Numbered from the stretch's first letter, positions 1 to 13,453 are shown. The stretch: DNA of 64,000 nucleotides from Lonicera japonica (GCA_021464415.1 CM038470.1:23709601-23773600), one strand, 5' to 3'. Numbers and translations: made by a program. Notes: generated by a model from the letters alone, not told the origin.

Positions 1-712
1 TTGGGTACGGGTACGGGTGGGACATGGTTGGGACACGCCACGTGGTGTGTCCAATAAAAATAATATTAAATTTTGTTGGACACGGCTAAAACGGGTGTGG
101 GTACGGGTAGGTACGGGTGTGGGTACGGGTACGGCTGGGATGAAAAAATAAAAATTAAGGGGTCAATTTACAATATGCAATGAACTTTGTGGGTTTTGTT
201 TAATTAATTTTATAAATAGTATATTAAGTTATTAAGAGATGAGATGTCCCAAACATAAATCGACAAAAAATTAGGTCACGCTCAAACCCATTCTCACATC
301 TCTCCTCTCTTCTCAACGGCCCTCTCTCATCTTAATGGCCCTATCATCGTCGTCAAGTTCTCGTCGTCCAGTCCTCGCCGTTGAGTCCTTCTCACTCACG
401 ACTGTTCGACTCTGCTTCGTCAGTCTTCTACTCTTCTCACTCACGGCCTGGGCTTGTCGTGGACCTTCTATTTGATGCAATCCTTTCTCTTGTAGACATG
501 ACTTGTTTATTTTAAGTGATGTTAAATTTTATTTGTTTATAGTATTCTTTGGATATGAGTTTACATAATGCATATTATTATATAAATATATTTATTTATT
601 TATTAAACGTGTCCCTCGCCGTACCCGTGTCCAAGTTTTTTAAGATTTGCCGTACTTGTACCTCGTACCGGTACTGGGTACGACACCCGTACCAGTGTCT
701 GTGCTTCATAGC
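1..712. mobile_element. Inverted-repeat DNA element, left end cut by window
   Basis: Both ends are rich in variants of GGGTACGGGTG and GGACACG. The left part (1-140) reads GGGTACGGGTACGGGTGGGACA, and the right part (605-705) carries the reverse complement pattern (GTACCCGTGTCC, GGGTACGACACCCGTACC). This is the look of a non-autonomous element with long degenerate terminal inverted repeats, in the style of plant hAT-type elements. The true left end and target duplication lie outside the window, so the superfamily is inferred. The middle (290-480) is CT-rich and holds no recognisable gene. Homology to the MADS pseudogene at 43.4 kb starts immediately to the right (about 715). Confidence 0.45.
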
Positions 713-2080
713 TTACAGTATTCTTTATATAAAGTGCCGCACTTTATTCATACTTGTATTTGTACTGATCAAGTTGCTTCTAATCACAATAATCTCTTCT
801 AAATATCTTAATACATTGCGCCCGTTAGATTAGGAAAACAAAGTATATTGTGCCCCAGCCTTAATTCTTTTGCTAGCTTTAGTGCAGGTGATAAGTTCTG
901 AGTATCCTTCTCTCTCTCTATACCCCTCCTTTTAACTAAAAATGATGGGTTTAAATAGTCTTGTATTGCTTGTATAAAAAAAAATTGAAAAATCAAACAT
1001 GACTTGAAATATATATATAGATATCATTAATCCAATTGGAATTTCTTTATGAAATATTATTTCCGGCTTTTCTTTTTCTTTATATATGCAAAAGTTTTTT
1101 ACAAGAATTGAGAGATATATACCTAAATTTAGTTGAAATAATGTACTCAATTGTTGATCAATCTTAACTTATACATTATTTTACATACTAACTTCGTATT
1201 TACCTTTTATGTGCCTATCATTATCATCATTTAAGTTTGATAAAGAGAACTTTTAAGTTTGTTTAGTGCCGTCCATATAAGCTGTAAACTTGTGTGTACG
1301 TATATATAGCTTCATAAAATATGTTTGATAGTAATAAACAAGTTGGATTGATTTTATATTGCCTTCATTTAATTAGTTGTATATAATTTCGAATAACTTT
1401 ACTTCTTTAATCGGCACCACTACTCTCTAGCTTTGTGTTGCTTCATACACACACATACACATATATGTTTTCATCTTTGAGTATAAGTAGTAGGAAAAAT
1501 ACTGCATGAAAGACTGATTTCCAAGGAAAATGTAGTTAGTGTGTTTCTTGGCATTGTAAATTGAAAATTTATGACTTACTTTTGCTCTATGTTTTTCACA
1601 TTTTAGCATGTTGTTAGTTTTCATCATTTCTGATATTGACCGAACAGGCATAAAGCATTTCATTCATGTGAAAAACCCTTTGCATTGCATTATTAGCAGT
1701 TCGCATTACATTGAATTTTTAACAAATCACACGCTGTCTCAATTAGGTGAAATTGAATGCATGTAAAATGGCTCCATGAGTTTTCAGTTGAAGAATAGAA
1801 TCAATACCATATGGATTTCACGATAAAGGATTAATTTATAGTCTTAGTAGTACTTTGTTACTATCAGTTTATCCCACCAAGTATGGCATATTAATTAGGG
1901 TTCTTTTCTATGAACGCTTACTAATTGAGATTAACTCTATCGAATCCCTGCTGCCTCCTTGAAAGAGAGAGCACTCGTTTGCGCATCCATTTTTATTAAG
2001 GCTTGCAGTAGGCTCTATATGCGTTGTTGCCTTAGCTAAATAATTTTCATTATGTTGTTTTTAAATTTGAGTTGATTCAG
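713..2080 (+). other. Intron 1 (3' part) of the SOC1-like MADS-box gene
   Basis: No MADS-domain exon is visible here. The stretch is AT-rich with many stops in all frames and ends in a good acceptor (TTGATTCAG at 2072-2080) just before exon 2. It is homologous, with gaps, to about 43439-43830 (shared CCCCTCCTTTTAACTAAAAA and AATTTCTTT blocks), which places it inside the duplicated locus. A long first intron is normal for SOC1-clade genes. Confidence 0.6.
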
Positions 2081-5000
2081 CACAAAAAAGATAATAGAGA
2101 GATATCAAAGGAATGCCAATGACCTTGGAACTAATAGCAACAGAGCTACTACTGAGGAAAACATGCAGCTGATTCAGGTTAACTATATTCTTCCAAATAT
2201 ATATTTGTTACTTGGTTTTGTTGAATTCCGCTCTTTTACAATAATGAAAATTACTTTACAGGAGAGTAGATGAAATTTGAACCATTAGATTAAAATATAT
2301 GACCATTCAAAATGACAAATAGCTTATATTAAAATTAGCCCTTGCTAGAATATATATGAATGAGTGATGAGAAAATAATACTTTTTCTCTGACGAACACT
2401 CATTATAGATATAATTTTTATTATAAAATGGAAAATGGAAAAATTTAATTTATAAAGGAGTTTGTTCATGAATTTCTATGCGGTCTGAAGAGAGAGAGAG
2501 AGAGAGGGGGGGGGCATGTGCTTCCCTAAGAGAAAAAAATGTGTTGCGAGGGACAAAAAAAAGTTGTACATGAAAAAGAAGTGTTATAGAATGTGTATGC
2601 CATATGACGTTGTTTTGAAAATTCTCTATTTATATTATGTAATTAAATTTGAGGATTTGCAATTCATAGACTTACAAATTCCGTATGAATCCCAAACTCC
2701 TTTTTCGTACCAACCAATGTTTTTTGTCCAATACCAATTCGAGGCTTCGGAATTAAAGTTCTAGAACACATACTTATTTTAAAGTTGTTACCATATATTA
2801 TAATTTTAGAGACGTGGAGCATGTTTTAACATTATAATAAAATGAAATTATATTTGTGTGTGGATCGAAATAATTGTATTTTCAACAATATTTCATCTCC
2901 TTGTTAGAGACCTTTAAGTGACAATTAATTGTCAAAAATGAGTCATTTGTTTTAATGTTGATGGGGGAAATAAATAACTAAATTTATTCCGTCAATCACG
3001 AGTTGACCCTGTTTGACCACTAAAGGGAAAGTGGAGCCCCTCATAAATTGGACACATGCTCGAGAGTCAATCGCGCACAACAAAATACGGAGCTCGAGCT
3101 CCAGAGCTCTTTTGACGAGTTCACCACTCTGACAGAGTAGCTGACGAATGGTGTAGGTGACTGCTATCTACTCTGCAAAACACGCTAACCTCCATCATCT
3201 TTATTAAATGCACACCAACTGTATTTAATGTACCGGAATTTTGGAGAAGTAAGGTTAGGGTTGGTGATGATTAAGGCATGGCTCTAAACCTGCTTTAAGA
3301 GCTCTCACACACGTTACCTCTCACTCATATACATAGAAGAAATATTTACTTATCTCAACAATTTAAGAATTAACTCAACAAGAGATAATTACTGCTAAAC
3401 AACCAAGAACAATAGAGAGAATAGCTTGAAGAGAGATAGAGACATTGAACACACAGTCGAGCTCCAAATACGGAAAAGCTAGAATTTGTGTAGTTATAAA
3501 CATAATCTCATTGCGATATTGTGAGGATAGACTAGCTAAAGAGATCATTGTGAGTTTATAATAGCCATTTAGTTACATCAATAACAAAGCAAAATCGTGC
3601 TCCTAACTCTATTCCATAGAGGAGGACTAACCCGTATCTTCGTACGAGGTCAACCTTCTCTATACATCTTTGATTCTGTTGGTTTGTTGCATTTATCATT
3701 CCAATCATTTGACTTTGTGGTCTAAAATACCCTCCTAGTTTTTATTTCCAACAAATGTAATAGGTCATAATTGCTAATTCTACTCTAAAATAATTTCATA
3801 GATGACCCCAAACTATATATATTTGTTACAAGTCTAAATAATAGGATCAAGAGTTCGAGATTTGTTACTTATACAAGACAATTAAATTAATTTACTTTAA
3901 TGGATCCATTTTTTTATTTTTTATTTTCATATTTTTTTTGGTTGATACTAATTTTGGGTTTTGTTCAGACAAAGCGTAAAGAAGAGGCTGCTGTGGCTGC
4001 TGCCATGATGAAGAAAATTCAGCTTATTGAAGATTCTAAAAGGTGAGAAAAGTGCTATTATCAAAGCAATTTTAGCTAATGCCACAATTTTTAATCAACT
4101 TGATTTTATTGGTTGTACATTGTTTTAGCAATTGATGATCGATTTTTTTTTTTTTTGAAACTGATTTAACATTCATTAATTCTCATTCCAAAATCAAACT
4201 TGAACCAATAATTGCAGAATGCTTATGGGAGAAGGGTTGGAGTCTTGCACCGTAGATGAGCTACAACTTATAGAAGACCAAGTAGAGCAAAGTTTAAGAA
4301 AAATTAAGACAAAAAAGGTAATCTTTTTCTTAAATCAATAACCTTATTTATTATTGAGTCTTTCAATTCTACACAAATATATTTATTTGATACAAAACAA
4401 TGATTTATAGTTAAAATATATTTTAATGAAGATAGAATTTGATATGAACCCTACGTATTAACAAATACACGTTGACCATATTAAATATGTTAATTTTAAT
4501 ATCAGACTTATATCCTTCTAGAATTATTAATTTTTATTTGAAGATGTCCAAAACTAGGACCCGAGATTATAAAATAGGCCATAAATTCATGCAATAGTAA
4601 AATTAGTGAGATTTTACAAAGGGTTTAATTTTTTTAAGTCTAAGTATTTCTGCTAGAGGATTTCCATATTGATCAATTTATATATTTCCACTAGAGTTTA
4701 TTGAAAAAAATTCGCTCATTCAGCAAATGAGAAGAGCGAAAAATCCATATTTGAAAATCTTGCATTACACACATTACTACTACATTGAATATATTCAGGT
4801 TAAGTAATTGAACTTTTACATTACTGAAATTTACATGATTTCTCACTTCATATATAGTTGCTAATGTTTCTTTTGGTCCATCAAGTTTGGGCCGAATTAT
4901 ACTTTCATATATCATAGGTTTGATATCTTGTCCATTTTTTGGACAGAATATATATCCATTTATTTAAGGACCAAAAGTGATTTCCATAGTGATAAAAGGT

Positions 5001-6324
5001 CAGTTACCAAAATATTTTAATGGAATCAGGTGGAAATGATTTCCATAGTGAGAATGTACGAAAATGTTTGTAAAATGTTCAAATAATTATCCACTAAAAA
5101 AAACAAAGGTCCATAAATGATTTAGAACCTGATACAAAAATTGTTAAAAAAAATAAATTATAATTACAACGCCAACAATTATGCTAATCTCCAAATTTCT
5201 GTTAGTCAGCATTATTTTTTCTTTTCTTTTCTTTTGATATAGGGTTATTGTGACATTCATCATTTTTTAATCAAATCTTAAATTTTAGTTTGAGACAGAT
5301 TACAAAAGTATGTACGTATTAATATTTTCTTAAACCAATTACAAAAGGATAATTAAGATTAATCAAAAGTTTGAGACTTGATTGTGTTTAATTCCAGAAC
5401 CAGTTAATTAAGGAGAAGGTGGATCAACTGAAGATGCAGGTAATGTACTAATATAGAAACGTACTGTAAATTAAAATATATAAACAAAATGAGAATTAAC
5501 GGTAATTGATGTTAATTTTATTTTAATTTCCTCATTATTCAGGGGAGAGTCATAGAGCAAAAAAATGCAGAATTGCGCAAGAAGCTGGAAATAATGGTAA
5601 TTAATTTGATATATATGTATGTTTTATGGTTTTCGTTTAAATATATAATTTTGTCATATAAATTAGGAGTTCGTATTTAATTTTCAAACATTTTAAGAAA
5701 TTATAATAAAAGACTTTGTTACTTGATTAGCTATGTTCAGATATGGTACATTAATTTTAAAATCAGAACTCTTGTCGGAATGCGCAAATATTAATATATA
5801 AGCGTAGACAAACTTATTTAGGACGAGGAAGTGTAGTATAAAGATATATATATGCTGAAATTTTGTACTTTGTTAGTGAAGCAATATATATTTCAACTTA
5901 GTTTGTCAAGAATAAAATGTTTCTCAACCGTAGACTTTTTGTATATTTTTTAACTTCTCAAAAAGGTAATGAGATTCTTTGTACTATACTTTCCAAAAAA
6001 AAAGAGTAGAATTTGACAAAAAAAAATAAAAAAAATACTCGGTCGAAATTGAAAGGCAGGTTGAAATTAATCCATTGAACTTTCAAAAATTTACAGTATG
6101 TCGCATCATTATTTTTGTCTTTTTTAATCTTTGGACTACATACGTATACATGAGTTTTAATTTTATGACAAGTAATTTCCCTTTTACATTTTTTTTAGTC
6201 TGAGCTGCCACAACCATTGCACATACCAATTATCCAGGAAGATGTACCCGAGAAGAGTATAATTGTGGATGTAGAGACTGAATTGTTCATAGGACTCCCT
6301 GAAAGAAGAACTACCCTTATATAG
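2081..6324 (+). CDS. SOC1/TM3-clade MIKC MADS-box transcription factor, exons 2-7 (exon 1 outside window)
   Basis: MIKC-type MADS-box proteins of this clade are nuclear DNA-binding dimers controlling flowering time and meristem identity. Six exons can be read in one open frame: 2081-2177 (I domain, IIERYQRNANDLG), 3969-4042 (EEAAVAAAMMKKIQLIEDSK), 4218-4317 (K-box, GEGLESCTVDELQLIEDQ, the classic 100-nt exon), 5398-5439 (42 nt, NQLIKEKVDQLKMQ), 5543-5596 (IEQKNAELRKKLEIM) and 6199-6324 (C-terminus, stop TAG at 6322). All five introns are GT-AG and phases agree. The C-terminal VETELFIGLPERR is the SOC1 motif that defines the TM3/SOC1 clade. About 163 residues are encoded here; adding a roughly 60-residue MADS exon gives the usual length of about 220. 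The frame has no stop or frameshift, so it may be functional. Intron 2 carries a solo LTR. A broken partial copy lies at 43.4-48.8 kb. AGL42/71/72-like versus SOC1 orthology cannot be settled by eye. Confidence 0.9.
2959..3753. mobile_element. Solo LTR (copia-like) in MADS intron 2
   Basis: A 795-bp block starts TGATGGGGGAAATAAATAAC, ends TTTATTTCCAACA, and is flanked on both sides by the 5-bp direct repeat AATGT (2954-2958 and 3754-3758). The ends are short imperfect inverted repeats (TG...CA). No coding sequence is present. A 5-bp target duplication with TG/CA ends is what unequal LTR recombination leaves. The corresponding part of the MADS pseudogene is deleted, so insertion cannot be dated from it. 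Confidence 0.75.
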
Positions 6325-8121
6325 TTAAAAAAAAAAAGGTTATTAATCTGCAGGTTAAAAATTGCTATTTTTACCCAAAGGTTGTAATTGTAATTTTATG
6401 ATTATTTGGCCATTTGATAGATAATCCTTTGGTTTGGAATTTAGAATGAGTAGGAGATTTGTTTATTGTTAGTAAGAACATTTGAATGGAATTATTTGTT
6501 TTAATATGAGTGGCCCTATTGTCAGAGCAAATATGATTATTGCTAGTACTGCAATATGCTAGAATAAAAGTGTATTGTATAACCTTTTATGCAATACTTT
6601 GTTCAGCCGAAAATCAAATATATTTGCCATCGACATTCGTTTTCATCATGAATAGTGGATGCTACTAATGGAAGAAAACAAAAGAGAACTTCTATATATG
6701 TGAATTGGGATTGGAATTGTAATAGACCAAAAAGTTAATAAATAAGAAAAGGGTTGAAAATTTTCAAATTCTGACTAAGATCTTACGGCATTAATACTTT
6801 ACTTAGGTAATAAGGGTTGAAGGCATTTGTTCATGGAGATGGGAATTTGCTAAAGAATTACCCAGAATTAGAAGAAGCATTTTATTTCAATTTTTTTTGT
6901 TTTTTTGATACAAAAAAAAATAAAAAAATAAATAAAAATAGAAGAAGCTGCTTTTTTATGGGTTTACTTTCACTAAAATATTCCTCAATTCGTGGAGTGC
7001 TGGGGTCCACTTAAAGAGGCCCCACTTAACAAAATTGGGAAAAACGATGCTAGAAGAAAGGAGCTCCATCAAGCAATCATGTCAATTGTTGTTTCAACCA
7101 TCAATGAGCTTCATCATTTGGGATCTTCGAGGTGCGCCTAGGGGGACCCAAAAAACCTTGCAACAACAGACATGGTGACATGGTTGATCTTTGTTTTCAA
7201 AAAATATCTAGTACGGAGTAGTTGTTAACGTTCAATCAATCGTATCACGTTTGATTTTTTATTTTTTTTTTTGGTTTGGTTTCAATCAGAGAAAATATCA
7301 AAGGACATCAAATTTAAAGTAATTATAAATATTCCATTTCATTCAGTTTGATTTTAAATTTTCAACTTTTTAAACTTAAAGCTGAACCTAGTTTTCTAGT
7401 TCGATATTGGTTCGATTTAATTTAGATTTGATTTATGTTTTTTTTTTCTTTAACGTAATAATATAATATTATTAGTAATATAAAATTAATTTATATTTAA
7501 ATTAAAATCATAATTTTTAAAAATAATGAACAAACATATAAAAATTATATTCTCTATTTAATTATTATTTTATTTTTATATTTATAAAAATAAAACACAT
7601 TAAATAAAATAATAAATTATCTTATCAACATGTATGTGATAGAAAAAATCTTAATATTACGTAGTTAATTCAATAATAAGAATACACGTTAATAATTTTT
7701 TTTAGATGAACACAACGTGCAATTAATAAGTAACATATTCTTATAAAAGTTAAATTTTATTTGTATCATAATATACTTAACGTGTGTCTTTAAAGTATGT
7801 ATTGGCACTTTTTATTTTCTTATACATAATTCAGTTCAGTTCGATTTTTGATTAGATAGCCCAAACTCGAACAAACTATTCGGTTTTGGTTTAGTTTTCT
7901 CGTTTTTGGTATTTTTTGGTTTGGGGTCTTACGGATCAGTCCGAATTGGTTTGATCCATTCAGTCGGTTTTCAGATTGACCTTAACACCTCTATGCGTCA
8001 TCGTTACAAATGTTGTATTTAATATTTATTACGTTTCTTCATGTAATGCATTACGTGTTTGTCTTTGAAATAATGGTTGCATGCTAGATGCACAAGTAAC
8101 TTGGTTTTATTGAGCTTTATG
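6325..8121. other. 3' flank of MADS gene, AT-rich intergenic
   Basis: It contains the presumptive 3' UTR of the MADS gene; the block around 6600-6800 is homologous to 48596-48760. I see no further gene. 7219-7995 may be a degenerate MITE: it starts GTTGTTAACGTTCAATC and ends with the complement of GGTGTTAAGGTCAATC, with pyrimidine- and TTCGGTTTGG-rich ends, but I found no convincing target duplication. Confidence 0.4.
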
Positions 8122-8152
8122 TTTTTTTTTTTTTGAAATGTATTATTCAAAA

Positions 8153-8401
8153 TCAATAAATACCGGAATTAACAGCCAACAAATCCAAAGTGAAAGACGG
8201 GAGAACATACTCCCAATGCTTTGAATCGGAAGAAGAACCAGCAGTCTGAGCTAATTCATGGGCCACTTGATTCGCTGACCTACGAACGAAATTGAACGAA
8301 CAATTAACTAAATTTGAGGCAAGGATTTTACACTCTTTAATAATCATTCTTACATAAGAAGGGTCTTCCGTATTGCACCTGATAACATAAATGATCAGCG
8401 A
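8153..8401 (-). pseudogene. LINE ORF2 part 3: end of RNase H domain
   Basis: The minus-strand frame reads MIIKECKILASNL, then FNFVRRSANQVAHELAQTAG, the conserved end of the RNase H domain found at the C-terminus of plant LINE ORF2 (the histidine of VAHELA is the fourth catalytic-site residue in this family). The stop is at about 8155-8153, followed by a short 3' UTR and an A-tract of 13. Confidence 0.8.
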
Positions 8402-8980
8402 TGTAACACTCCAGCCTTAATTAGTAGGATAACACTTGTAATTAAGATCTAGAGCGTTACTAATCTACCTTAAACGAGTTAAAGTAGGTCCAAAATAAAT
8501 AATGAAACAATAAATCCGAGAAAATCACATAGCATGGAATAAACAATCATGATACTCATGCTTTATGCGATAATATAAACATGAGTGTAATATACATCTA
8601 TATACATACATGTAATCCGAGAGGCATACAAACAATGTCAACATATATTACAAAGTAAACAACAACTCAGGCTAGGCATGGCGTACCATATACACACATG
8701 TACCACAAAAATGAATCGATATCAGAGGTCATCTACTTCGTTTATGACCCAGTCGCTTCTTCAATCTTATCCGTCTTTTGAATACCTGAATTTGTTTACA
8801 TAAAACGGGGTAAGCTCACAGCTCAATAGGGGGAATATAACAAGCAATATTACGTAAAAAAAGTAATTAACTGCTTAATCATAAATCATGACTCAACCGA
8901 TAAAATAATTCATGCATGTGTATATACATGTTAACTCCCTTGTGTCAACTATTATACCGAGAGAATACCAAAATCAGACC

Positions 8981-9060
<80 letters not shown>

Positions 9061-10390
9061 GGTCTAACCGTCCCTAAGAGATACTAAAGTTGGGTCGAAC
9101 CATAATCATAAGAATAAGAGTGGGCCTGACCGCCCCAGAGAACCCGAATATAATCACGATATAACATCCTCCGCCCCATAAAAGATCATTATCACATCAT
9201 AATAAAATTGTACCACATTTCCATTCATATCATATAACATAATCACAAGTGCTTTGCTTCCCCTGGGGGTTTAGGAATTTTCAACCCAAGGGCACCGAAC
9301 CCTATTTATTTTCACACCGGCAAGCACTAATCAATACATATTTTATTTATCATCGAAGGGTCAAAATAAAAATCATAATCGAATCCATCACAAGATTATA
9401 TCACGTTCTAGAATGATTCAACAATCATAAGAACCTTTCAGCATCATATATACGAAATATATGCCCACATGATAGGCCATAAGAATAGTTTGAACATGTC
9501 GAAAGATCTCCAAGAATCCGGTTGACACACTAACGATGCACAATATGCATAATATGCTAATAAATGAACATTTAAAATAACTTATGCCATATAACTAGAA
9601 CAAATCTCTATACATGTCCTTTGATGTATATAATTTATTGATTAATCAATTTTATCAATATACAATATCTATACATCCAAGGGATACCTCATGTATCTCA
9701 AATAACATATATATATATAAAGTATAATGGTATATCTTATTTCAAATCACATGCTTATAGCTTTATAAATCATAAAATAATAATCATCATCATCATGTAA
9801 TAATTCTTAAATTAATGACAATTAAAATATGATAATTTATATAGAATAAAATTATATTATCGGGTATTAAAAATAATTAAACCCTTACCTCAAAATATAA
9901 AGGATTAAATTTGAGATGATGACCCGAACCCCGACCAGCACAAATCTAAAATTCTTATACCCCTGTGTAACCCTCGACGTATAGAACAACTTTTTCTTAA
10001 GGTTCGACTCAATTCGGCAGAGTTTGAATGACCAATTTATAAAAAAATAAGTTTTATACCTATATTATTTTTATTTTTGTCTCGCTTTCGGCCATAATAA
10101 AAATGAAATAAGAGAAATTAAAAAAGTGAAGCAATTTAGGTGGTGGAAGTCGGTGAGTGTTAATAAAAAAATTCTAACTTTTACTTAATTACGACTTTAC
10201 ACCCTGAAGTTTCATAACTTTATTATTTTAACCCTAAACTTTTACAACTTTACATTTTAATCCATACTAAACTTATGAAATTTTACAACTTGGTCCATAA
10301 TTAACCAAGATTCTGAAACTCTTCAAAAATTTCATTTAATCAAGATTAAGATGTGTCTAATTTACACAAATTACATTACGGGGTATTACA
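8402..10390 (-). mobile_element. Solo LTR 1 (Ty3/gypsy-like, 1989 bp) splitting the LINE RNase H
   Basis: Plus-strand ends are TGTAACACTCCAGCC and ATTACGGGGTATTACA, similar to those of solo LTR 2 and within 3 bp of its length. It contains no coding sequence and carries a long (TAA)n tract at about 8982-9059. Target duplications are not clean (AGCGA versus AATGA), so an older insertion or a small edge rearrangement is likely. The RNase H reading stops at FESYSSF (10390 side) and resumes at YVIRCNTEDPSYVRMIIKEC (8401 side). Confidence 0.65.
8982..9059. repeat. (TAA)n microsatellite inside solo LTR 1
   Basis: About 26 uninterrupted AAT/TAA trinucleotide units. Confidence 0.95.
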
Positions 10391-11456
10391 AATGACGAAT
10401 ATGATTCAAAACATACATTATTAATACTTTGAGATTTAGCCCAACTTAAAGCTTCCTTAAAGCTAAGAACTTTAGCCAAAAAGGGGTCAGAATTTGAAGC
10501 CATAGATCCACTCACAGCACAAATCATCTTCCGCAAATCGTGCTGTAAAATAAAGCCATAACCAATTCGACTTGAAGCTTCAAAATTTGCCCCATCCACG
10601 TTGAATTTAAACGACACACTTGAAGGTTTTGACCAACAAACAGCTCATTTCATGTTCCCCCACATTATTAGCTCCATCAATCCCCACATTGGTACCACTG
10701 TGCAAGCAAACAAAGCGCTTGACGTCCCACTATCACTTTTGATAAACTCTTTCCCTGCCAAATTAATTTGTTTATACTATGCACAGCATCCTCAGGGTCA
10801 TTGCTGCCACAGCCAGCTCGTCCATCTTCACAGTAGCAATAAGCATGTTCCACCATTGAATAAAATTTGAAACAAGGCCACTGAGATCACCAATAGTGGT
10901 TAAACGCCATACTTTCTTCACAATCGAACAAGATACTAGCGCATGGAACTCATTTTCATCTTTGTGATTATAGAGGGGGCATCGAGACGGGACATTAACT
11001 CACTGAATAAGAAGCATTGATTTGGTTGGAAGACAAGTTGAACAAGCACGCCACACAAAATTACGAACTTTGGCCAGAACAGGCAAACTCCAAATTCCTT
11101 TCCATTTAACCGGACCATTTTTTGAGTAACTTGACTCAACGGCACTTGGCAAATACGAGTAATGTCAGTTGCAGAGAAGAGCTCAAAAATAATCTCCATA
11201 TCTCAGTTTGGAGAGTCCTGGTGTTGTAACGGCGCAACCGTAATATTTCGAAGGTCATCTGTAGAAATGGTATTTATAAAAGGATCTTCAGCATTTATCA
11301 ACCAAGGGTCTTTGAACACAAAGATAGTCTGCCTTGATCCAACCCACCTATGGATTTCTATTTCAAAAGCTCCTGAGCTTCTATTATACAACTCCAAATA
11401 TAACTAGGGTTATATGCTGCCTTGGCATCAAGAAAAGAATTATTATGGAAATTCCT
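10391..11456 (-). pseudogene. LINE ORF2 part 2: C-terminal Cys/His region and start of RNase H
   Basis: Minus-strand blocks match the region after reverse transcriptase in plant L1 elements: LDAKAAYNPSYIWSCIIEAQ (about 11440-11370), FEIEIHRWVGSRQTIFVFKDPWL (about 11360-11290), then LFSATDITRICQVPLS (11180-11130), a zf-RVT-like region with lost cysteines. From 10617 the RNase H domain begins (FKFNVDGANFEASSRIGYG), with the first catalytic Asp in the NVDGA motif. The domain is cut by solo LTR 1 and continues at 8401. Confidence 0.75.
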
Positions 11457-13448
11457 TGTAACAACCCGCCTAATTAAGCAGGTGTTAACGGATGCTGTAT
11501 TAAGCTTATAACAGATAAACAAGCTATTTGAACCAATAATATGTACAAAAGCAGGGGAATTTAACAAAATTTTGGCATTAAGTATTCGCACACATTAAGA
11601 AATCCACCATGTTCAATAAACCAAAACATCATAAGGGTATGGAATACATCACCATCTGATTACAATCCAACGTAAATAGTCCAACATGCAAATACAAATC
11701 ATAATTCACCTACAAATCGAAATCCAAATAAAGTCCAAGTTCGAAATACAAACTAATACAACCATAGATATTACAAAGTCTCTCAACTTCTTTAGAAATA
11801 ACAAGTTTCACAATCAAAGATAATAGAACGAAACTAAAATCCATAAGGGCATCAGAGTGGCTAAGACGAACTCGGACCTGGTTCACGACATCTACTAGTA
11901 CCATGAGGTATACTTGAAAGATAAATGAGGGAATGAGCCCAAATTGGTCCAGTGGGAACTATAGGGAAAGGGAAATGCAGTGCATATGCATGTCATGTTA
12001 TAAAAACTTATAAATTTCATCGTTGACAAGGATTTTCCAAGTTTACACCAATTATATGGAAAACCATTCGTTATCACAATTACATCAATTTGTTATCAAC
12101 GTAAATCTCACTTAATAACAATATGAATGTCCATCCACCACTTCCTCCTCGACCTAATACCGGTACTAGACGAAACATTCTACCCACAAACGCACTCCAT
12201 CTTTCCATAGCTTAGTGCACTGGTAACCATATTTTACGGCACCCCATTTTTCCATGGGCCTGTGCAATAATGTCAACTCAAGCATTTTTATATCGGTGCT
12301 TATCCGATTTTAACAACCTCGTAATCCTCACCGCGATAGGTTTAATTTGTCGTGACATTTATCCAAAGGTTGTCATATATATTAAAAAGCTTAACTAGGT
12401 TATACAATTTGATAATTAACTCAAGTGTACAAATTAACTAATTGAAAAATCAGGATTTTGTTATGTGTATAATGAATCACAATGCCATATTGTTATAACC
12501 ATGATGTTTATACAGTCTTGTAAGCCAAATGTTGAGAAGAAATCACTAGGCAATTTAGAAACATCATTAAACCTTGAGTGCATGTCTAGTAACAATTTAA
12601 AAAGTGAATTATAGTGTTTAATATCCTAGACAATTTATTATTTCAAGTATAAATATGAAGAATTGGATGTGCGCACGATATTTCTATCCATTTCGGCACC
12701 AAATTCTCTAATGAGTACATAAATGTCATCATGCAGAACAATCAGCCCATATATTTATCGATTATAACTCATAAACCATCAACAACAAAGCCTAGAAGGT
12801 TCAATATATAATTATACCGCATGCATGTAGGAGGAAGGCATGAATTTGGTACCGAAATCTAGTGTTTTCAACCCAATCAACTTAAACTTTAAAAAATAAA
12901 AGAGGAAATGAGAGTTCCCACTTGGAAAAGCTAGAAGAACAGGGGTATAGAGGCTTTGTTGAGCTCAAGGAACCTTCCAAAACACGCATGCAAGCTCGAA
13001 GAAGCGCATAGATGGTGAAGAAGATGAGAAATATGAACTTTCGGTATAAAAAGCTTGAATTTGAGTTAAGAATCCTCAAAATTTTCACTAATATCCACCA
13101 TATCTCTCTCTCTAAAATGGTTCATCCTTCTCTCACCCTCGAAATTCAGCTAAAATGGTGAAGAGAATGGTTTAAAAATGGGTCAGAGTGGTCAATTTTG
13201 ATAAAAACGAAGTTACAAATTTACACTGCGGACTGGTCTAGAAAAAGTGGAGACCTGTCCGGCGCTAAAGGAACTTGAAAATTTGGGACTGCGGACTGGT
13301 CTGCCAAAAGGCCATACCAGTTCTGCGCCAAGTTTTCCAAAATTTTTGTGCCTGCTGATAGATCTACCAAATGGCCATATCGGTCTAGCGCCAACCTAGA
13401 CTAGGAGATTAACTTGAAACTGATAAATTAAACACACGGGGTGCTACA
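11457..13448 (-). mobile_element. Solo LTR 2 (Ty3/gypsy-like, 1992 bp) inside the LINE
   Basis: Plus-strand ends are TGTAACAACCCGCC and ACACACGGGGTGCTACA, flanked by perfect 5-bp direct repeats TTCCT (11452-11456 and 13449-13453). The LINE reading resumes across it (the GGLGFRKLHDF side to the LDAKAAYNPSYIW side). There is no gag-pol. The minus-strand start TGTAGCACCCCG suggests minus orientation. A motif family around GACTGGTCT/AGACCAGTC is repeated about three times at 13220-13390, in the presumed U3 part of the LTR. Confidence 0.8.
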
Positions 13449-13453
13449 TTCCT

